A stretch of DNA of 64,000 nucleotides from Pontibacter rufus (lineage in GTDB: Bacteria; Bacteroidota; Bacteroidia; Cytophagales; Hymenobacteraceae): the NCBI RefSeq assembly GCF_015694705.1, contig NZ_JADQDR010000003.1, positions 248,001-312,000 on the forward strand. Reading direction: 5' to 3'. The notes under the pieces were generated by a model. That model was not told the origin of the DNA and ran no database searches. It saw only the letters and a list, made by a program, of their open reading frames with translations. Every line of letters begins with the position of its first letter. The first letter of the stretch is position 1. A program made the translations under genes and the position numbers. Positions 15,988 through 25,789 of this stretch are shown here, piece by piece.

Positions 15988-18069
15988 ATGAAGCTACTGT
16001 TAGAATTGCACATGCCCTTTGAAGAGCCGGTAATGATTTTTACACTGGTACTCCTGATAATACTGATAGTGCCAACCATACTGGGCAGATTAAGAATTCC
16101 GGGCATAGTCGGCCTGATTGTAGCCGGCGTAATTGTTGGCCCGAATGGATTTGATCTTTTATCAAGGGAAGGAAGTATAGAGTTGCTCGGTACGGTAGGC
16201 ATTTTATACATCATGTTTCTGGCAGGGCTGGAGATTGATATGATCGATTTTAAAAAGTATAAAACCAGAAGCCTTATTTTCGGAGCTTTAACATTTCTGA
16301 TTCCTTTTACTGCAGGCACCCTGGTTTTTCATTATATACTAGGTTATAGTGTGGCCCCGGCAATACTGCTGGGAAGTATGATGGCGCCACACACATTGTT
16401 AGCTTACCCGATTATTAGCAAGCTGGGCTTGAGTAAAAATGAGGCCGTTACCATAACGATAGGCGGAACACTGGTAACAGATGTAGCCGTGCTGCTGGTT
16501 TTATCCATTATCACCAATTCTGCCGGTGGCAATTCGGGGCCAGGCATTTGGATAAAGATGGCTGTGGAGATGGCCGTATTTGTGGCTATCGTGATATGGC
16601 TGTTCCCGAAAATATCAAAGTGGATGTTTAAGCAGTTGGAGAGCGAGAAAGGAACGCAGTACATCTATGTGCTAACCGTGGTTTTTGCAGCGGCAGTTAT
16701 TTCAGAGCTGGCCGGTATGGAGGCTATTATCGGGGCGTTTCTGGCCGGGCTGGCACTAAATACATTGATACCACACACCTCACCCCTGATGAACCGGATA
16801 GAGTTTGTAGGGAATAATATATTCATCCCTTTCTTTTTGATCAGCACAGGTATGCTGGTAGATGTAAGGGTGTTGTTTACGGATACAACTGCATTGATAA
16901 TAGCAGGAACTATTGTTATACTGGCGCCTGCAGCCAAATACACGGCGGCCTTTGTAGCACAAAAGTTATTCGGGTTTACCGTGCTGCAGCGGCACCTGAT
17001 GTTTGGCCTGAGTAGCGCACATGCCGCAACCACGCTGGCCGTAGTGTTGGCTGGATATGAGATAGGTATAATAGGGGAAAGTGCGCTGAACGGCGCCGTA
17101 GGCCTGATACTGGCATCAAGCCTGGTGAGCTCGCTGACAACTGAGAAGGTAGGGCGGAAACTGGCCATAGTAGAAAAAAGACGCAAGCCCGAAGTAAGTG
17201 AGAAGCCGGACAGAATTCTGGTCCCCATAGCCAACCCGAAAACGATCGAAAACTTGGTCGATTTATCGATTATGCTAAAAAATCCGGATTACCATGAGCC
17301 AATTTACCCGCTGGCAGTGGTGATAGAAAACAACAATGCAGAAGAAGAGATTTACAAGAAGAACAAAATGCTGCAGGAAGCTATAAAACATGCCTCCGCC
17401 ACCGACAGCGATGTGCAGCTGGTTTCTAAAATCGACATCAACATTTCAAGCGGTATTCTCAGGGCAATAAAGGAGCTGATGATAACGGAGGTAGTGCTGG
17501 GCTGGAATGCGAAAATAACAACGCGCGACCGGATTTTCGGAACGGTGCTGGACAACCTGCTGGACAATACGGAACAGATGATCCTGGTGTGCAGAATTAT
17601 ACAGCCACTGAATACAACCGGCAGGCTGGTGGTGATTGTGCCCACCAATGCAGAGTTGGAGCGGGGCTTTCTGCGCTGGTTAAGATCGGTGAAACTGCTT
17701 TCGCAGCAGTTGGGTGCAAAAATTGTGTTCAGGGCGCGCAAAAGAACGCTTAACCAACTCAAGATCGCTATCAGCAAGTCAAAACCAACAGTAGATGCGG
17801 AGTTTCATCCATACGCTAACTTAAACGAGTTCGCTTCAATGAAATCGGAACTGGGGGCTGACGATATGGTAATTGTAGTATCGGCCAGGAAAGGAACCGT
17901 ATCTTACAATAATAACCTGGATTATGTGCCGCGCGTTCTGTCCAGGGACTATAAAGAAAATAGTTTCATTGTTATTTACCCAGAGCAGTATCCGGTGTAC
18001 CAGAGTATACAGGTAAAATCAGGAGAAATGGAAGAGGTAAACGAAGGAGAATCGGAGCAGAATGTATAG
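15988..18069 (+). CDS. CPA2 family cation:proton antiporter
   Basis: A 693-residue protein. The first 390 residues are a CPA2 (KefB/NhaS-type) exchanger with about 12 membrane helices, including the typical LRIPGIVGLIVAGVIVGPNG, MFLAGLEIDM and GAFLAGLALN. The cytoplasmic C-terminal 300 residues carry two USP-like Rossmann segments (starting KPDRILVPIANPKT and later RLVVIVPTNAELERGFLRWL). It exchanges Na+ or K+ for protons across the inner membrane; the ion cannot be read. The start is ATG 15988, the first Met of the frame, with a second possible start at residue 9. It stands to the right of the candidate origin and is read away from it. Confidence 0.9.
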   Translation: MKLLLELHMPFEEPVMIFTLVLLIILIVPTILGRLRIPGIVGLIVAGVIVGPNGFDLLSREGSIELLGTVGILYIMFLAGLEIDMIDFKKYKTRSLIFGALTFLIPFTAGTLVFHYILGYSVAPAILLGSMMAPHTLLAYPIISKLGLSKNEAVTITIGGTLVTDVAVLLVLSIITNSAGGNSGPGIWIKMAVEMAVFVAIVIWLFPKISKWMFKQLESEKGTQYIYVLTVVFAAAVISELAGMEAIIGAFLAGLALNTLIPHTSPLMNRIEFVGNNIFIPFFLISTGMLVDVRVLFTDTTALIIAGTIVILAPAAKYTAAFVAQKLFGFTVLQRHLMFGLSSAHAATTLAVVLAGYEIGIIGESALNGAVGLILASSLVSSLTTEKVGRKLAIVEKRRKPEVSEKPDRILVPIANPKTIENLVDLSIMLKNPDYHEPIYPLAVVIENNNAEEEIYKKNKMLQEAIKHASATDSDVQLVSKIDINISSGILRAIKELMITEVVLGWNAKITTRDRIFGTVLDNLLDNTEQMILVCRIIQPLNTTGRLVVIVPTNAELERGFLRWLRSVKLLSQQLGAKIVFRARKRTLNQLKIAISKSKPTVDAEFHPYANLNEFASMKSELGADDMVIVVSARKGTVSYNNNLDYVPRVLSRDYKENSFIVIYPEQYPVYQSIQVKSGEMEEVNEGESEQNV

Positions 18070-18222
18070 TTTAGGTTCTGTTGCCGGATAGCCGCGGGAA
18101 GGATGAGAATGGAAAAGCAAAAGCAGTGTAACTATTGATGCTGCTGTGTAATCTGGAGGTTAAAACCCTTAGAACCAAACATAATTAACACGAAAGTATA
18201 AATCCGGAAAAAATAATTCATG

Positions 18223-18230
18223 TATCTTTG
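18223..18230 (+). promoter_or_regulatory. Bacteroidota -7 box
   Basis: TATCTTTG, 24 bases upstream of ATG 18255, fits TAnnTTTG. The short leader it predicts supports that ATG over the in-frame TTG at 18228. Confidence 0.6.
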
Positions 18231-18254
18231 CACAAAAACAACTTACGATTTATC

Positions 18255-18713
18255 ATGATCAACAAGGACATCAGGTTGGGTAAGGGGCTTGGTAAAATCA
18301 AGTTTGGCCTGACAATGAAAGAAGTAGAGGCCCTCGTAGGAGAGCCTGAGGAAATAGAAGAATCAGAGGAGGAGGATGATTTTGAGCATGAGGCCTGGAA
18401 CTACTGGGAAGAAGGTTACTCCTTATACTTCGATAAAGAAGACGATTACCGCCTGAGCTGCATCGAAACAGCTAACCGTGAAGTACAGCTGTGGGGTGAA
18501 CGTATTTTTGAAATGAGCCCGAACCAAATCCTGCAGCTCTTCGCCGATAACGACATGAACGATCCGGAAGAAGAAGAAATGGAAGGTGGCGAAACACGCA
18601 TTTCCTTCGAAAAGGAAATGATAGACCTCTACTTCGACGACGAACAACTGATAGCCGTAAACTTCGGTGTATTTATCGGGGATGATCTGGAAGTGAAATG
18701 GCCTGAGAAATAG
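18255..18713 (+). CDS. Hypothetical acidic protein
   Basis: A very acidic protein of 152 residues from ATG 18255. The frame can be extended to a TTG at 18228, but that would begin inside the -7 box. The N-terminus DIRLGKGLGKIKFGLTMKEV resembles short proteins that set or read a small beta domain found in Bacteroidota and elsewhere; I cannot name the family. There is an Asp/Glu cluster (EESEEEDDFEHE, about 35-46) and a second one (EEEEMEGGE). No signal peptide or membrane segment is present. It is a single-gene transcript ending at a perfect bidirectional terminator. Confidence 0.75.
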   Translation: MINKDIRLGKGLGKIKFGLTMKEVEALVGEPEEIEESEEEDDFEHEAWNYWEEGYSLYFDKEDDYRLSCIETANREVQLWGERIFEMSPNQILQLFADNDMNDPEEEEMEGGETRISFEKEMIDLYFDDEQLIAVNFGVFIGDDLEVKWPEK

Positions 18714-18758
18714 AAAATAAAAATTATAAAATAACAGCCTGCATTGCACAGCAGCGCT

Positions 18759-18809
18759 AAGTATAAAAATAAAGGCCCGGTATTATACCGGGCCTTTATT
18801 TTTATACTT
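18759..18809. terminator. Bidirectional terminator with AAGTATA base
   Basis: A 25-base arm (18759-18783) pairs perfectly with 18785-18809. The arm begins AAGTATAAAAATAAAGG and the centre is CCCGGTAT/ATACCGGG, with A and T runs on both sides. It separates the acidic protein gene from the convergent PiT-like gene and would stop transcripts from both. Confidence 0.92.
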
Positions 18810-18823
18810 GCTACGCAAATCTG

Positions 18824-19957
18824 TTACTTAAACATAAAATCAATAATTTCCTGTTGCATGACCGGGTTGATGGCTACAGCCAGTATAACAGAAATAACCA
18901 AACCTATGGTTACAGACAGTATATCCTTCCCAATCAGCCGGAATGTTTTCACATATTTTTTGCTCTTGTCATGCGACTGAATGTGCATGCCCAGTTCGCG
19001 ACCAGCCAGCAAACCCACAAACACCCAGGTAGTACTCATGGGCAGGTTGTTAACTTCCTTAAAGTAATAAAGTATAACAGCATACACCAGGTCGATAATG
19101 GCGGCGCTGCGTACATCACGTACCTCTGATTTTTCGCTGATGATGTGCTGAATTTTCTCGCCGCGCATGAAAAACAGGAATCCTAAAAGGATAAAGATAA
19201 AGCCCGCAAAAACAGCAAACTGGATGATACTGAGGTGCCGGGGCAGGTAAACGGCCACGTTAGCCAAATCCTGTGCAAGCCAGATATACCATAAAAAGCC
19301 GCTGATAAGCCATTGCGCAACTGTCCAGGAGATATGAGCTTTGCCTTTAATAAAACGTTTGATGACCTTGGTAAGCAACAGGTAAATAATCAAAGCAGAC
19401 ACAAAGGCTACAGCATATCCTGAGAGGCTTTTCCCAATCATCCCGAAAATAGTGCCGGAAGAAGCGGTAAACACGTTAAGCAACATAAACGTGGTAGAAA
19501 CAGGGATCCTGAACCTTGTAAGGAGCAGCAGCACAATCGGAGAGGCCAGTTGCAGGTATACAAAGCTTTCTGGTGCCTCGTCTAAACCCGGTGTAGACAG
19601 CCTCTGATAAGACACATCCCCATTAAATACGTACCAGCTGTACGCAACAGTGCCGAGGAAAATCAGCCCCATAAACAGCCATTGCCAGTACCATTCTTTG
19701 TCTTCGTTGGCAACAATAAATGTTCCGATGGTCTGGATGCTGTCGTTGGCGATGGCAGAATAGGCGGCAAAAGCAAATCCAACCCACATCGCAATAGAAG
19801 GGTATGGATAAACAACTCCTGCCAGAATAAAAGAAAAAGCAATGAAGTACAGAAACTTCTTCTCTTTCTGGATAACAACGTCAACCAGGCTGAACCGCTT
19901 TGTGAACTTATGCGGCTGAACCGGTACCACATGTTTCGCTTTTTTTGCTTTGGCCAT
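18824..19957 (-). CDS. PiT-like inorganic phosphate transporter
   Basis: A 377-residue inner-membrane protein with about ten hydrophobic segments. The PiT/SLC20 landmarks are present in duplicate, as in that family: AIANDSIQTIGT in the first half (compare GANDxxNxxGT) and PVSTTFMLLNV plus PMSTTWVFVGLLAGRELG for the paired Ser-Thr-Thr motifs. The family symports phosphate with Na+ or H+. The first GANDVAN motif is altered here, so the substrate may differ. The N-terminal 25 residues are lysine-rich and cytoplasmic. It is a minus-strand single gene, with glyS divergent to its right. Confidence 0.75.
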   Translation of the reverse strand: MAKAKKAKHVVPVQPHKFTKRFSLVDVVIQKEKKFLYFIAFSFILAGVVYPYPSIAMWVGFAFAAYSAIANDSIQTIGTFIVANEDKEWYWQWLFMGLIFLGTVAYSWYVFNGDVSYQRLSTPGLDEAPESFVYLQLASPIVLLLLTRFRIPVSTTFMLLNVFTASSGTIFGMIGKSLSGYAVAFVSALIIYLLLTKVIKRFIKGKAHISWTVAQWLISGFLWYIWLAQDLANVAVYLPRHLSIIQFAVFAGFIFILLGFLFFMRGEKIQHIISEKSEVRDVRSAAIIDLVYAVILYYFKEVNNLPMSTTWVFVGLLAGRELGMHIQSHDKSKKYVKTFRLIGKDILSVTIGLVISVILAVAINPVMQQEIIDFMFK

Positions 19958-20167
19958 TTTAAAAGTATAGGTGAGAAATCAAAAAGCGGTGCAAGTTACA
20001 CCAAAAAGAAAAGCGTCTTTTTATACGCTATTCATTAAATTTTAGCTTTAACAGGTAAAATGCGTCAGGGAGCCTGTAAGGCTGCTTTATGATGATTTTC
20101 TGGAAGAATAAAAAGCTTAAACTGAAAACAGTTGCAACAGGATTATCATATTAAAATACGAAAAAGC

Positions 20168-20175
20168 TATCTTTG
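20168..20175 (+). promoter_or_regulatory. Bacteroidota -7 box of glyS, nearly leaderless
   Basis: TATCTTTG fits TAnnTTTG, and exactly four bases separate it from the glyS ATG. This is the same spacing as at the MazEF pair. Transcription should begin at or within a few bases of the start codon. Confidence 0.6.
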
Positions 20176-20179
20176 CGCT

Positions 20180-21682
20180 ATGGCAACACAAGAAAAAACA
20201 ACTGCAGAAAACGCAGATTTAAAAGATATTATCTCACATGCCAAGGAATATGGCTTTATTTTTCCTTCGAGTGAGATTTATGATGGCCTGCAGGCGGTGT
20301 ATGATTATGGCCAAATGGGAGTAGAGCTGAAGAATAACATCAAGCAGCTCTGGTGGAAATGTATGACCCAGCTGAACCAGAATGTGGTAGGCCTGGATGC
20401 CGCTATTTTTATGCACCCGCTTACCTGGAAGGCTTCCGGCCATGTAGACAGCTTTAACGACCCGATGATTGATAACAAAGATTCGAAGAAGCGCTACCGG
20501 GCCGATGTGTTGATAGAAGACAAAGCTGCGCAGTATGAGAATGAAGGTGATGCCGGACGTGGCAAAGCTTTGACAGCCGAAATGGGAAAGTTGCTGGAAG
20601 CCGAAGATTTGGAGGGCGTGCGCGAACTCATTATCCGTGAAAACATTACCTGCCCCGTTTCAGGCACGGCCAACTGGACCGAAGTGCGCCAGTTTAACCT
20701 GATGTTTTCGACACAGGTAGGTTCGGTAGCCGAGGAATCCAGCACGATTTACCTGCGCCCCGAAACAGCACAGGGCATTTTTGTAAACTTCCTGAACGTG
20801 CAGAAAACCGGCCGCATGAAGGTGCCTTTCGGGATTGCGCAGATAGGTAAAGCTTTCCGCAATGAGATTGTAGCCCGCCAGTTCATCTTCCGGATGCGCG
20901 AATTTGAGCAGATGGAGATGCAGTTTTTTGTACGCCCGGGCACCGAAATGGAATGGTATGAGCAGTGGAAGGCGACGCGCAAAAGATGGCATGAAGCCAT
21001 CGGTATACCTGCCGATGACCTCCGCTTCCACGACCACGACAAACTGGCCCACTACGCCAATGCTGCGGTAGACATAGAGTATAAATTCCCGTTCGGGTTT
21101 AAAGAAGTAGAAGGCATTCACTCCCGCACCGATTTTGACCTGAGCCAGCACCAGGAGCTGAGCCGCAAGAAGCTGCAGTATTTCGATAATGATCTGAACG
21201 AAGAGGGTAAGCCATACGGCAATTACATACCTTATGTAATTGAGACTTCTGCCGGCGCCGACCGCCTCTTCCTGATGACGCTGTGCAACGCTTACCAGGA
21301 GGAAGAAATTACGGAAGGTGAAGCGACAAAAACGCGTACCTTCCTGAAACTGCATCCTGCGCTTGCGCCGGTAAAAGCAGCGATACTTCCGCTTACCAAA
21401 AAAGATGGCCTGCCGGAAAAAGCAACTGAAATTTTCGATGAGCTGAAGTATGAATTCAACCTGATTTATGAGGAGCGCGACAGCATCGGCAAACGTTATA
21501 CCCGTCAGGATTTAATAGGTACGCCCTTCTGCATCGCCATAGATCACCAGACGCTGGAAGACAATACTGTAACCGTACGCGACCGCGACAGCCGCGAGCA
21601 AATACGCATCCCGAGTAGCGAACTGAGAAGCTACATCGACAAAGCTGTAAACTTTAAAAGCATATTCGAAAAGCTGGCTTAA
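20180..21682 (+). CDS. glyS: Glycine--tRNA ligase (class II, alpha2 type)
   Basis: I start at ATG 20180 (500 residues), because the upstream 16 codons to the TTG at 20132 run through the -7 box. It is the dimeric eukaryote/archaeal-type enzyme, not the alpha2beta2 bacterial type. Landmarks are FPSSEIYDGLQAVYDYGQMG at the N-terminus, YLRPETAQGIFVNF (motif 2 area), GKAFRNEI, RMREFEQMEMQFFV and the C-terminal anticodon-binding domain. It charges tRNA-Gly in the cytoplasm. It is transcribed alone from a nearly leaderless promoter and closed by a hairpin. No T-box or other leader control is possible given the lack of a leader. Confidence 0.96.
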   Translation: MATQEKTTAENADLKDIISHAKEYGFIFPSSEIYDGLQAVYDYGQMGVELKNNIKQLWWKCMTQLNQNVVGLDAAIFMHPLTWKASGHVDSFNDPMIDNKDSKKRYRADVLIEDKAAQYENEGDAGRGKALTAEMGKLLEAEDLEGVRELIIRENITCPVSGTANWTEVRQFNLMFSTQVGSVAEESSTIYLRPETAQGIFVNFLNVQKTGRMKVPFGIAQIGKAFRNEIVARQFIFRMREFEQMEMQFFVRPGTEMEWYEQWKATRKRWHEAIGIPADDLRFHDHDKLAHYANAAVDIEYKFPFGFKEVEGIHSRTDFDLSQHQELSRKKLQYFDNDLNEEGKPYGNYIPYVIETSAGADRLFLMTLCNAYQEEEITEGEATKTRTFLKLHPALAPVKAAILPLTKKDGLPEKATEIFDELKYEFNLIYEERDSIGKRYTRQDLIGTPFCIAIDHQTLEDNTVTVRDRDSREQIRIPSSELRSYIDKAVNFKSIFEKLA

Positions 21683-21704
21683 GTATAAAGCCTAATTTCA
21701 GCTG

Positions 21705-21740
21705 AAAAAGGCGGCGTTGCTTCGGCAGCACCGCCTTTTT
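21705..21740 (+). terminator. Rho-independent terminator of glyS
   Basis: The hairpin AAAAGGCGG...CCGCCTTTT around a central CTTCGG is followed by T, 23 bases after the stop. An AAGTATAAAG overlaps the region just after the glyS stop codon. Confidence 0.85.
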
Positions 21741-22244
21741 GTTTACCGGCGGTAAGTAGAATATAAGGCTGTTAAGTATAAACAAGTATGTTCCCAGCTA
21801 CAATAGGTGCCTCATAGTTGGATACTTATGTTTACTAAGTTTATACATACCTGTGGAAAATACCTGTGAAAAAAATGGAAAACTGCTGTTGAAAAACTGA
21901 TTGATTATAGCCTATAAAGTGTGTGCTGTATTATTTACAAAGTATAATCCACAGCTTAAAAAGATCGGAATACACATAAAGCCTACCGGCACAAGCGCGG
22001 GATAGGAAGTGTAAAGAGCACATTGAATAAGTGGCCAGGCAGCACAGGCAAACTTGTGGAAATAAAGTATAAGATATGCCTTTATCGCTTGAATAGGACA
22101 GAAAATGCTTCGGTTTCACACACGTATGAGCATAGCCTTGGTGTATCTGAAGCCAGTGAAATTTAGAAAAGAAACTTACACAGCAGAAGCTGGTAATAAG
22201 GCGCTTTCTGTAGAGGCAAAAACCGTAAAATGCGCAAAATTGCC
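21741..22244. other. Gene-free gap with DnaA-box-like sites
   Basis: This 500-base AT-rich stretch between glyS and ileS holds no gene. Two perfect TTWTNCACA matches lie side by side on the minus strand at 21852-21860 and 21865-21873, and one-mismatch copies are at 21945-21953 and 22055-22063. It looks like a weaker version of the 15-16 kb gap. It could hold a second DnaA-binding region (for example a titration site), or the boxes may follow from the base composition. Confidence 0.35.
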
Positions 22245-22252
22245 TATCTTTG
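22245..22252 (+). promoter_or_regulatory. Bacteroidota -7 box of ileS
   Basis: TATCTTTG fits TAnnTTTG and lies 94 bases before the ileS ATG. The leader shows no T-box or terminator/antiterminator structure. Confidence 0.55.
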
Positions 22253-22346
22253 CTGAATTGTAGAAATGAAGGTAAACCATGCTTCAAACGGGGAGCAGCC
22301 GGATCTGGAATAGCTACAAATAAGAAAGATCAAGAGAAACCAGGAA

Positions 22347-25300
22347 ATGGTAAAGTATAACGAGTATAAAAACCTGAATTACGCCAGAGTGGGCCAGGAC
22401 ATACTGGCTTTCTGGAAACAGAACCACATCTTCGAAAAGTCGGTAGCCACCCGCGAGGGTCACGAAAACTTTGTGTTTTATGAAGGGCCGCCTTCGGCCA
22501 ATGGTACGCCGGGCATTCACCACGTGATGGCCCGAGCGGTAAAGGATATTTTCTGCCGCTACAAAACCCTGAAAGGATACCAGGTAAACCGCAAAGGCGG
22601 CTGGGATACCCACGGCCTGCCCGTAGAACTGCAGGTTGAAAAAGAACTGGGTATCACCAAAGAAGATATTGGGAAAACGATTTCGGTAGAAGAATACAAC
22701 CAGCGCTGCCGCGAAACGGTGATGCGCTTTAAAAACCAGTGGGATACCCTGACGGAGCAGATGGGCTATTGGGTAGACCTCGATAACCCCTATGTAACTT
22801 TCGAGAACGACTACATCGAAACCTGCTGGGCACTGCTGAAGCGCCTTTACGACAAAGGCTATCTTTATAAAGGTTATACCATCCAGCCCTATTCGCCAGG
22901 TGCGGGCACAGGCCTGAGTTCGCATGAACTGAACCAGCCGGGCTGCTACAAAATGGTAAAAGATACTACCATTGTGGCGCAGTTTGAGCTGAAAAAGATA
23001 ACCCGCAACATGTTCCTGTTCGACAACGAAGAGGAGAAAGTATGTATGCTGGCCTGGACAACTACTCCCTGGACGCTTCCGGCCAACACCGCGCTGGCCG
23101 TGGGCAAAGGCATCAAGTACGTGAAGGTTAAAACGTATAACCCTTATACTTACGAGCCTGTTTCGGTTATACTGGCAAAAGATCTGGTGAGCCGCTACTT
23201 TAATCCAAAAGCTGCTGACCTGCAGTTGGAAGCATATCAGCCGGGTGATAAACTCATGCCTTTTAAGGTGATGGAGGAGTTTACGGGCAAAGATCTGGAA
23301 GGCGTGGAGTATTACCAGCTGATGCCATACGTGCAGCCCGATAAACCGGCTTTCCGGGTTGTAGTAGGTGATTTTGTAACGACAGAAGATGGTACCGGTA
23401 TCGTGCACATCTCACCTACATTTGGTGCTGATGACTTCCGGGTAGCCGCTCAGAACAACATCCCGGCATTGCTGGTAACAGATGAAAACGGAAAGCCAAC
23501 ACCGCTCGTTGACAAACGGGGCCGCTTCGTGCAGGAGGTTACCGACTTTGCCGGCATGTACGTGAAAAACTATGACGGGCAGGATGAGTCTGCCGCTGAC
23601 TATAAGCCTACAGACGTACTTATCGCCATCAAACTGAAAGAAGAAGGCAAAGCCTTTAAGGTAGAGAAGTATGAGCACACCTACCCGCACTGCTGGCGCA
23701 CCGATAAACCGGTTTTATACTATCCGCTGGATAGCTGGTTTATCCGGACAACGGCAGTAAAGGACAGGATGATTGAACTGAACAAAACCATCAACTGGAA
23801 ACCGGAATCAACAGGTACAGGCCGTTTTGGTAACTGGCTGGAGAACCTGGTGGACTGGAACCTGTCGCGCTCGCGCTACTGGGGCACACCGCTGCCTATC
23901 TGGCGCACCGAAGATGGCGAAGAGGAAATCTGCATCGGCTCTATCGATCAGCTGAAAAAAGAGATAAAGAAAGCAGTGGAAGCCGGCGCCATGCATGGTG
24001 CCGTCGACCTGGAGGACCTGCACCGGCCGTACGTGGATAACATTGTGCTGCTGAGCAAATCCGGAAAGGCAATGTACAGAGAGACAGACCTTATCGATGT
24101 TTGGTTCGACTCTGGCGCGATGCCTTATGCACAGTGGCATTACCCGCTGGAGAACAAGGAGAAGTTTGAGCAGAACTTCCCGGCTGATTATATCGCCGAA
24201 GGGGTGGACCAGACACGTGGCTGGTTTTTCACGCTGCATGCGCTGGCAGTGATGCTCGAAGACAGTGTGGCTTACAAAAACGTAATCGCCAATGGCCTGG
24301 TGCTCGACAAGAATGGTAACAAAATGAGCAAGCGCCTCGGCAATGCCATCGATCCATTCGAAATCATCGGCAACTATGGCCCGGACGCCACACGTTGGTA
24401 CATGATTGCCAACGCGCCGCCCTGGGACAACCTGAAATTTAACCCGGAAGGTGTGGCTGAAACGCAGCGCCGCTTCTTTGGCACACTGCAGAACACGTAC
24501 TCTTTCTTCGCGCTGTACGCCAACCTCGATAATTTTACGTATGCCGAGGCGGATGTACCATTGGCGCAGCGTACAGAATCAGACCGTTGGATAATTTCGA
24601 AGCTGAATACGCTGGTGCAGGACGTAGACAATTACCTGGCGGATTACGACCCGACACGAGCCGCCCGTGCGATACAGGATTTTGTAGTGGATGACCTGAG
24701 CAACTGGTACGTGCGCCTCAACCGCAAACGCTTCTGGAAAGGCGAATACAACATGGATAAAGTGGCCGCTTATCAGACACTTTATACTTGTCTGGAAACA
24801 GTAGCCAAACTGGCCTCACCGATTGCGCCTTTTTATACCGAGCAACTATACCGCGACCTGAACAGCGTGAGTCAAAAGAACACGGAAGAATCGGTGCACC
24901 TGGCGCTGTATCCGGAAGTAGTTGAGCATGCTATCGATAAGGACCTGGAAGAGCGGATGCAACTGGCGCAGACAGTATCGTCGCTGGTACACTCGCTGCG
25001 GAAGAAACACATGATCAAGGTGCGCCAGCCGCTGCAGCGCATTCTTATACCTGTGCTGAACGACCATACAAGAGAGCAGATTCAGGCTGTGGCCGATCTG
25101 ATCATGAGCGAGGTGAACGTGAAGCACATCGAATACATTGATGACACCTCCGGCATCCTGGTGAAGAAAATCAAGCCTAACTTCAAGAAGCTGGGGCAGG
25201 TGTTCGGACCAAAGATGAAACTGGTAGCGGCTGCTGTGCAGAATATGAACCAGAACGACATTGCGCACCTGGAGCGTGAAGGCGGCATCGAGTTACAGAT

Positions 25301-25706
25301 CAACGACGAAGAAACGGCCATACTTACCCCCGATGACGTAGAAATCTCTTCGGAAGATATTCCGGGATGGCTGGTAGCCAATGAAGGCAGGTTAACGGTT
25401 GCGCTGGATGTAACCATTACGGAGGAACTAAAGCAGGAAGGTATTGCCCGCGACCTGGTAAACCGCATTCAGAACCTGCGCAAAGACAGCAACCTGGAAG
25501 TACAGGACAAGATCCATATCATCATGCAACTGGCTGCGCCGGAAGTGAACGATGCTGTGCTGAATTACAAAACCTATATATGTGCCGAAACGCAGGCCCT
25601 GACACTGGACATCACAGACGAAATGCTGCCAGGTTCTACGCTACTGGATATTGATGAGTATCAGGTATACATCCACATTCAGATAGAGGAGAACGCTGTT
25701 ATATAA
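22347..25706 (+). CDS. ileS: Isoleucine--tRNA ligase
   Basis: A 1119-residue class I synthetase. The HIGH motif is GIHH (residues 56-59, after GPPSANGTP), the KMSKR loop is at 659-663, and the editing (CP1) domain lies between, with AWTTTPWTLPANTALAVG. The C-terminal part has the long extension of the eukaryote-like IleRS2 type rather than the zinc-finger tail of E. coli IleRS, which agrees with the length above 1050. IleRS2 enzymes often resist mupirocin; this is family knowledge, not tested here. It charges tRNA-Ile in the cytoplasm. It has its own promoter, and a hairpin follows the stop codon. Confidence 0.97.
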   Translation: MVKYNEYKNLNYARVGQDILAFWKQNHIFEKSVATREGHENFVFYEGPPSANGTPGIHHVMARAVKDIFCRYKTLKGYQVNRKGGWDTHGLPVELQVEKELGITKEDIGKTISVEEYNQRCRETVMRFKNQWDTLTEQMGYWVDLDNPYVTFENDYIETCWALLKRLYDKGYLYKGYTIQPYSPGAGTGLSSHELNQPGCYKMVKDTTIVAQFELKKITRNMFLFDNEEEKVCMLAWTTTPWTLPANTALAVGKGIKYVKVKTYNPYTYEPVSVILAKDLVSRYFNPKAADLQLEAYQPGDKLMPFKVMEEFTGKDLEGVEYYQLMPYVQPDKPAFRVVVGDFVTTEDGTGIVHISPTFGADDFRVAAQNNIPALLVTDENGKPTPLVDKRGRFVQEVTDFAGMYVKNYDGQDESAADYKPTDVLIAIKLKEEGKAFKVEKYEHTYPHCWRTDKPVLYYPLDSWFIRTTAVKDRMIELNKTINWKPESTGTGRFGNWLENLVDWNLSRSRYWGTPLPIWRTEDGEEEICIGSIDQLKKEIKKAVEAGAMHGAVDLEDLHRPYVDNIVLLSKSGKAMYRETDLIDVWFDSGAMPYAQWHYPLENKEKFEQNFPADYIAEGVDQTRGWFFTLHALAVMLEDSVAYKNVIANGLVLDKNGNKMSKRLGNAIDPFEIIGNYGPDATRWYMIANAPPWDNLKFNPEGVAETQRRFFGTLQNTYSFFALYANLDNFTYAEADVPLAQRTESDRWIISKLNTLVQDVDNYLADYDPTRAARAIQDFVVDDLSNWYVRLNRKRFWKGEYNMDKVAAYQTLYTCLETVAKLASPIAPFYTEQLYRDLNSVSQKNTEESVHLALYPEVVEHAIDKDLEERMQLAQTVSSLVHSLRKKHMIKVRQPLQRILIPVLNDHTREQIQAVADLIMSEVNVKHIEYIDDTSGILVKKIKPNFKKLGQVFGPKMKLVAAAVQNMNQNDIAHLEREGGIELQINDEETAILTPDDVEISSEDIPGWLVANEGRLTVALDVTITEELKQEGIARDLVNRIQNLRKDSNLEVQDKIHIIMQLAAPEVNDAVLNYKTYICAETQALTLDITDEMLPGSTLLDIDEYQVYIHIQIEENAVI

Positions 25707-25713
25707 GCAAAAT

Positions 25714-25747
25714 GCAGTAGCAAAAGTATAATTGCTTTTGCTACTGC
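25714..25747 (+). terminator. Hairpin after ileS
   Basis: GCAGTAGCAAAAG (25714-25726) pairs perfectly with 25735-25747. The loop starts with TATAA, so an AAGTATA heptamer is part of the left arm and loop. The T-run after it is weak, so it is a terminator or a processing structure. Confidence 0.55.
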
Positions 25748-25789
25748 TATGTTTATGGGTAAGGAGTTTTTGGAAAAGTAATCTTAATT

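Noticed and set aside
22253-22346. T-box riboswitch before ileS
   Set aside because: The leader of about 90 bases shows no T-box sequence or paired terminator/antiterminator.
22314-23408. 364-codon open frame antisense to ileS
   Set aside because: It is inside the conserved IleRS catalytic region, with no protein-like features.
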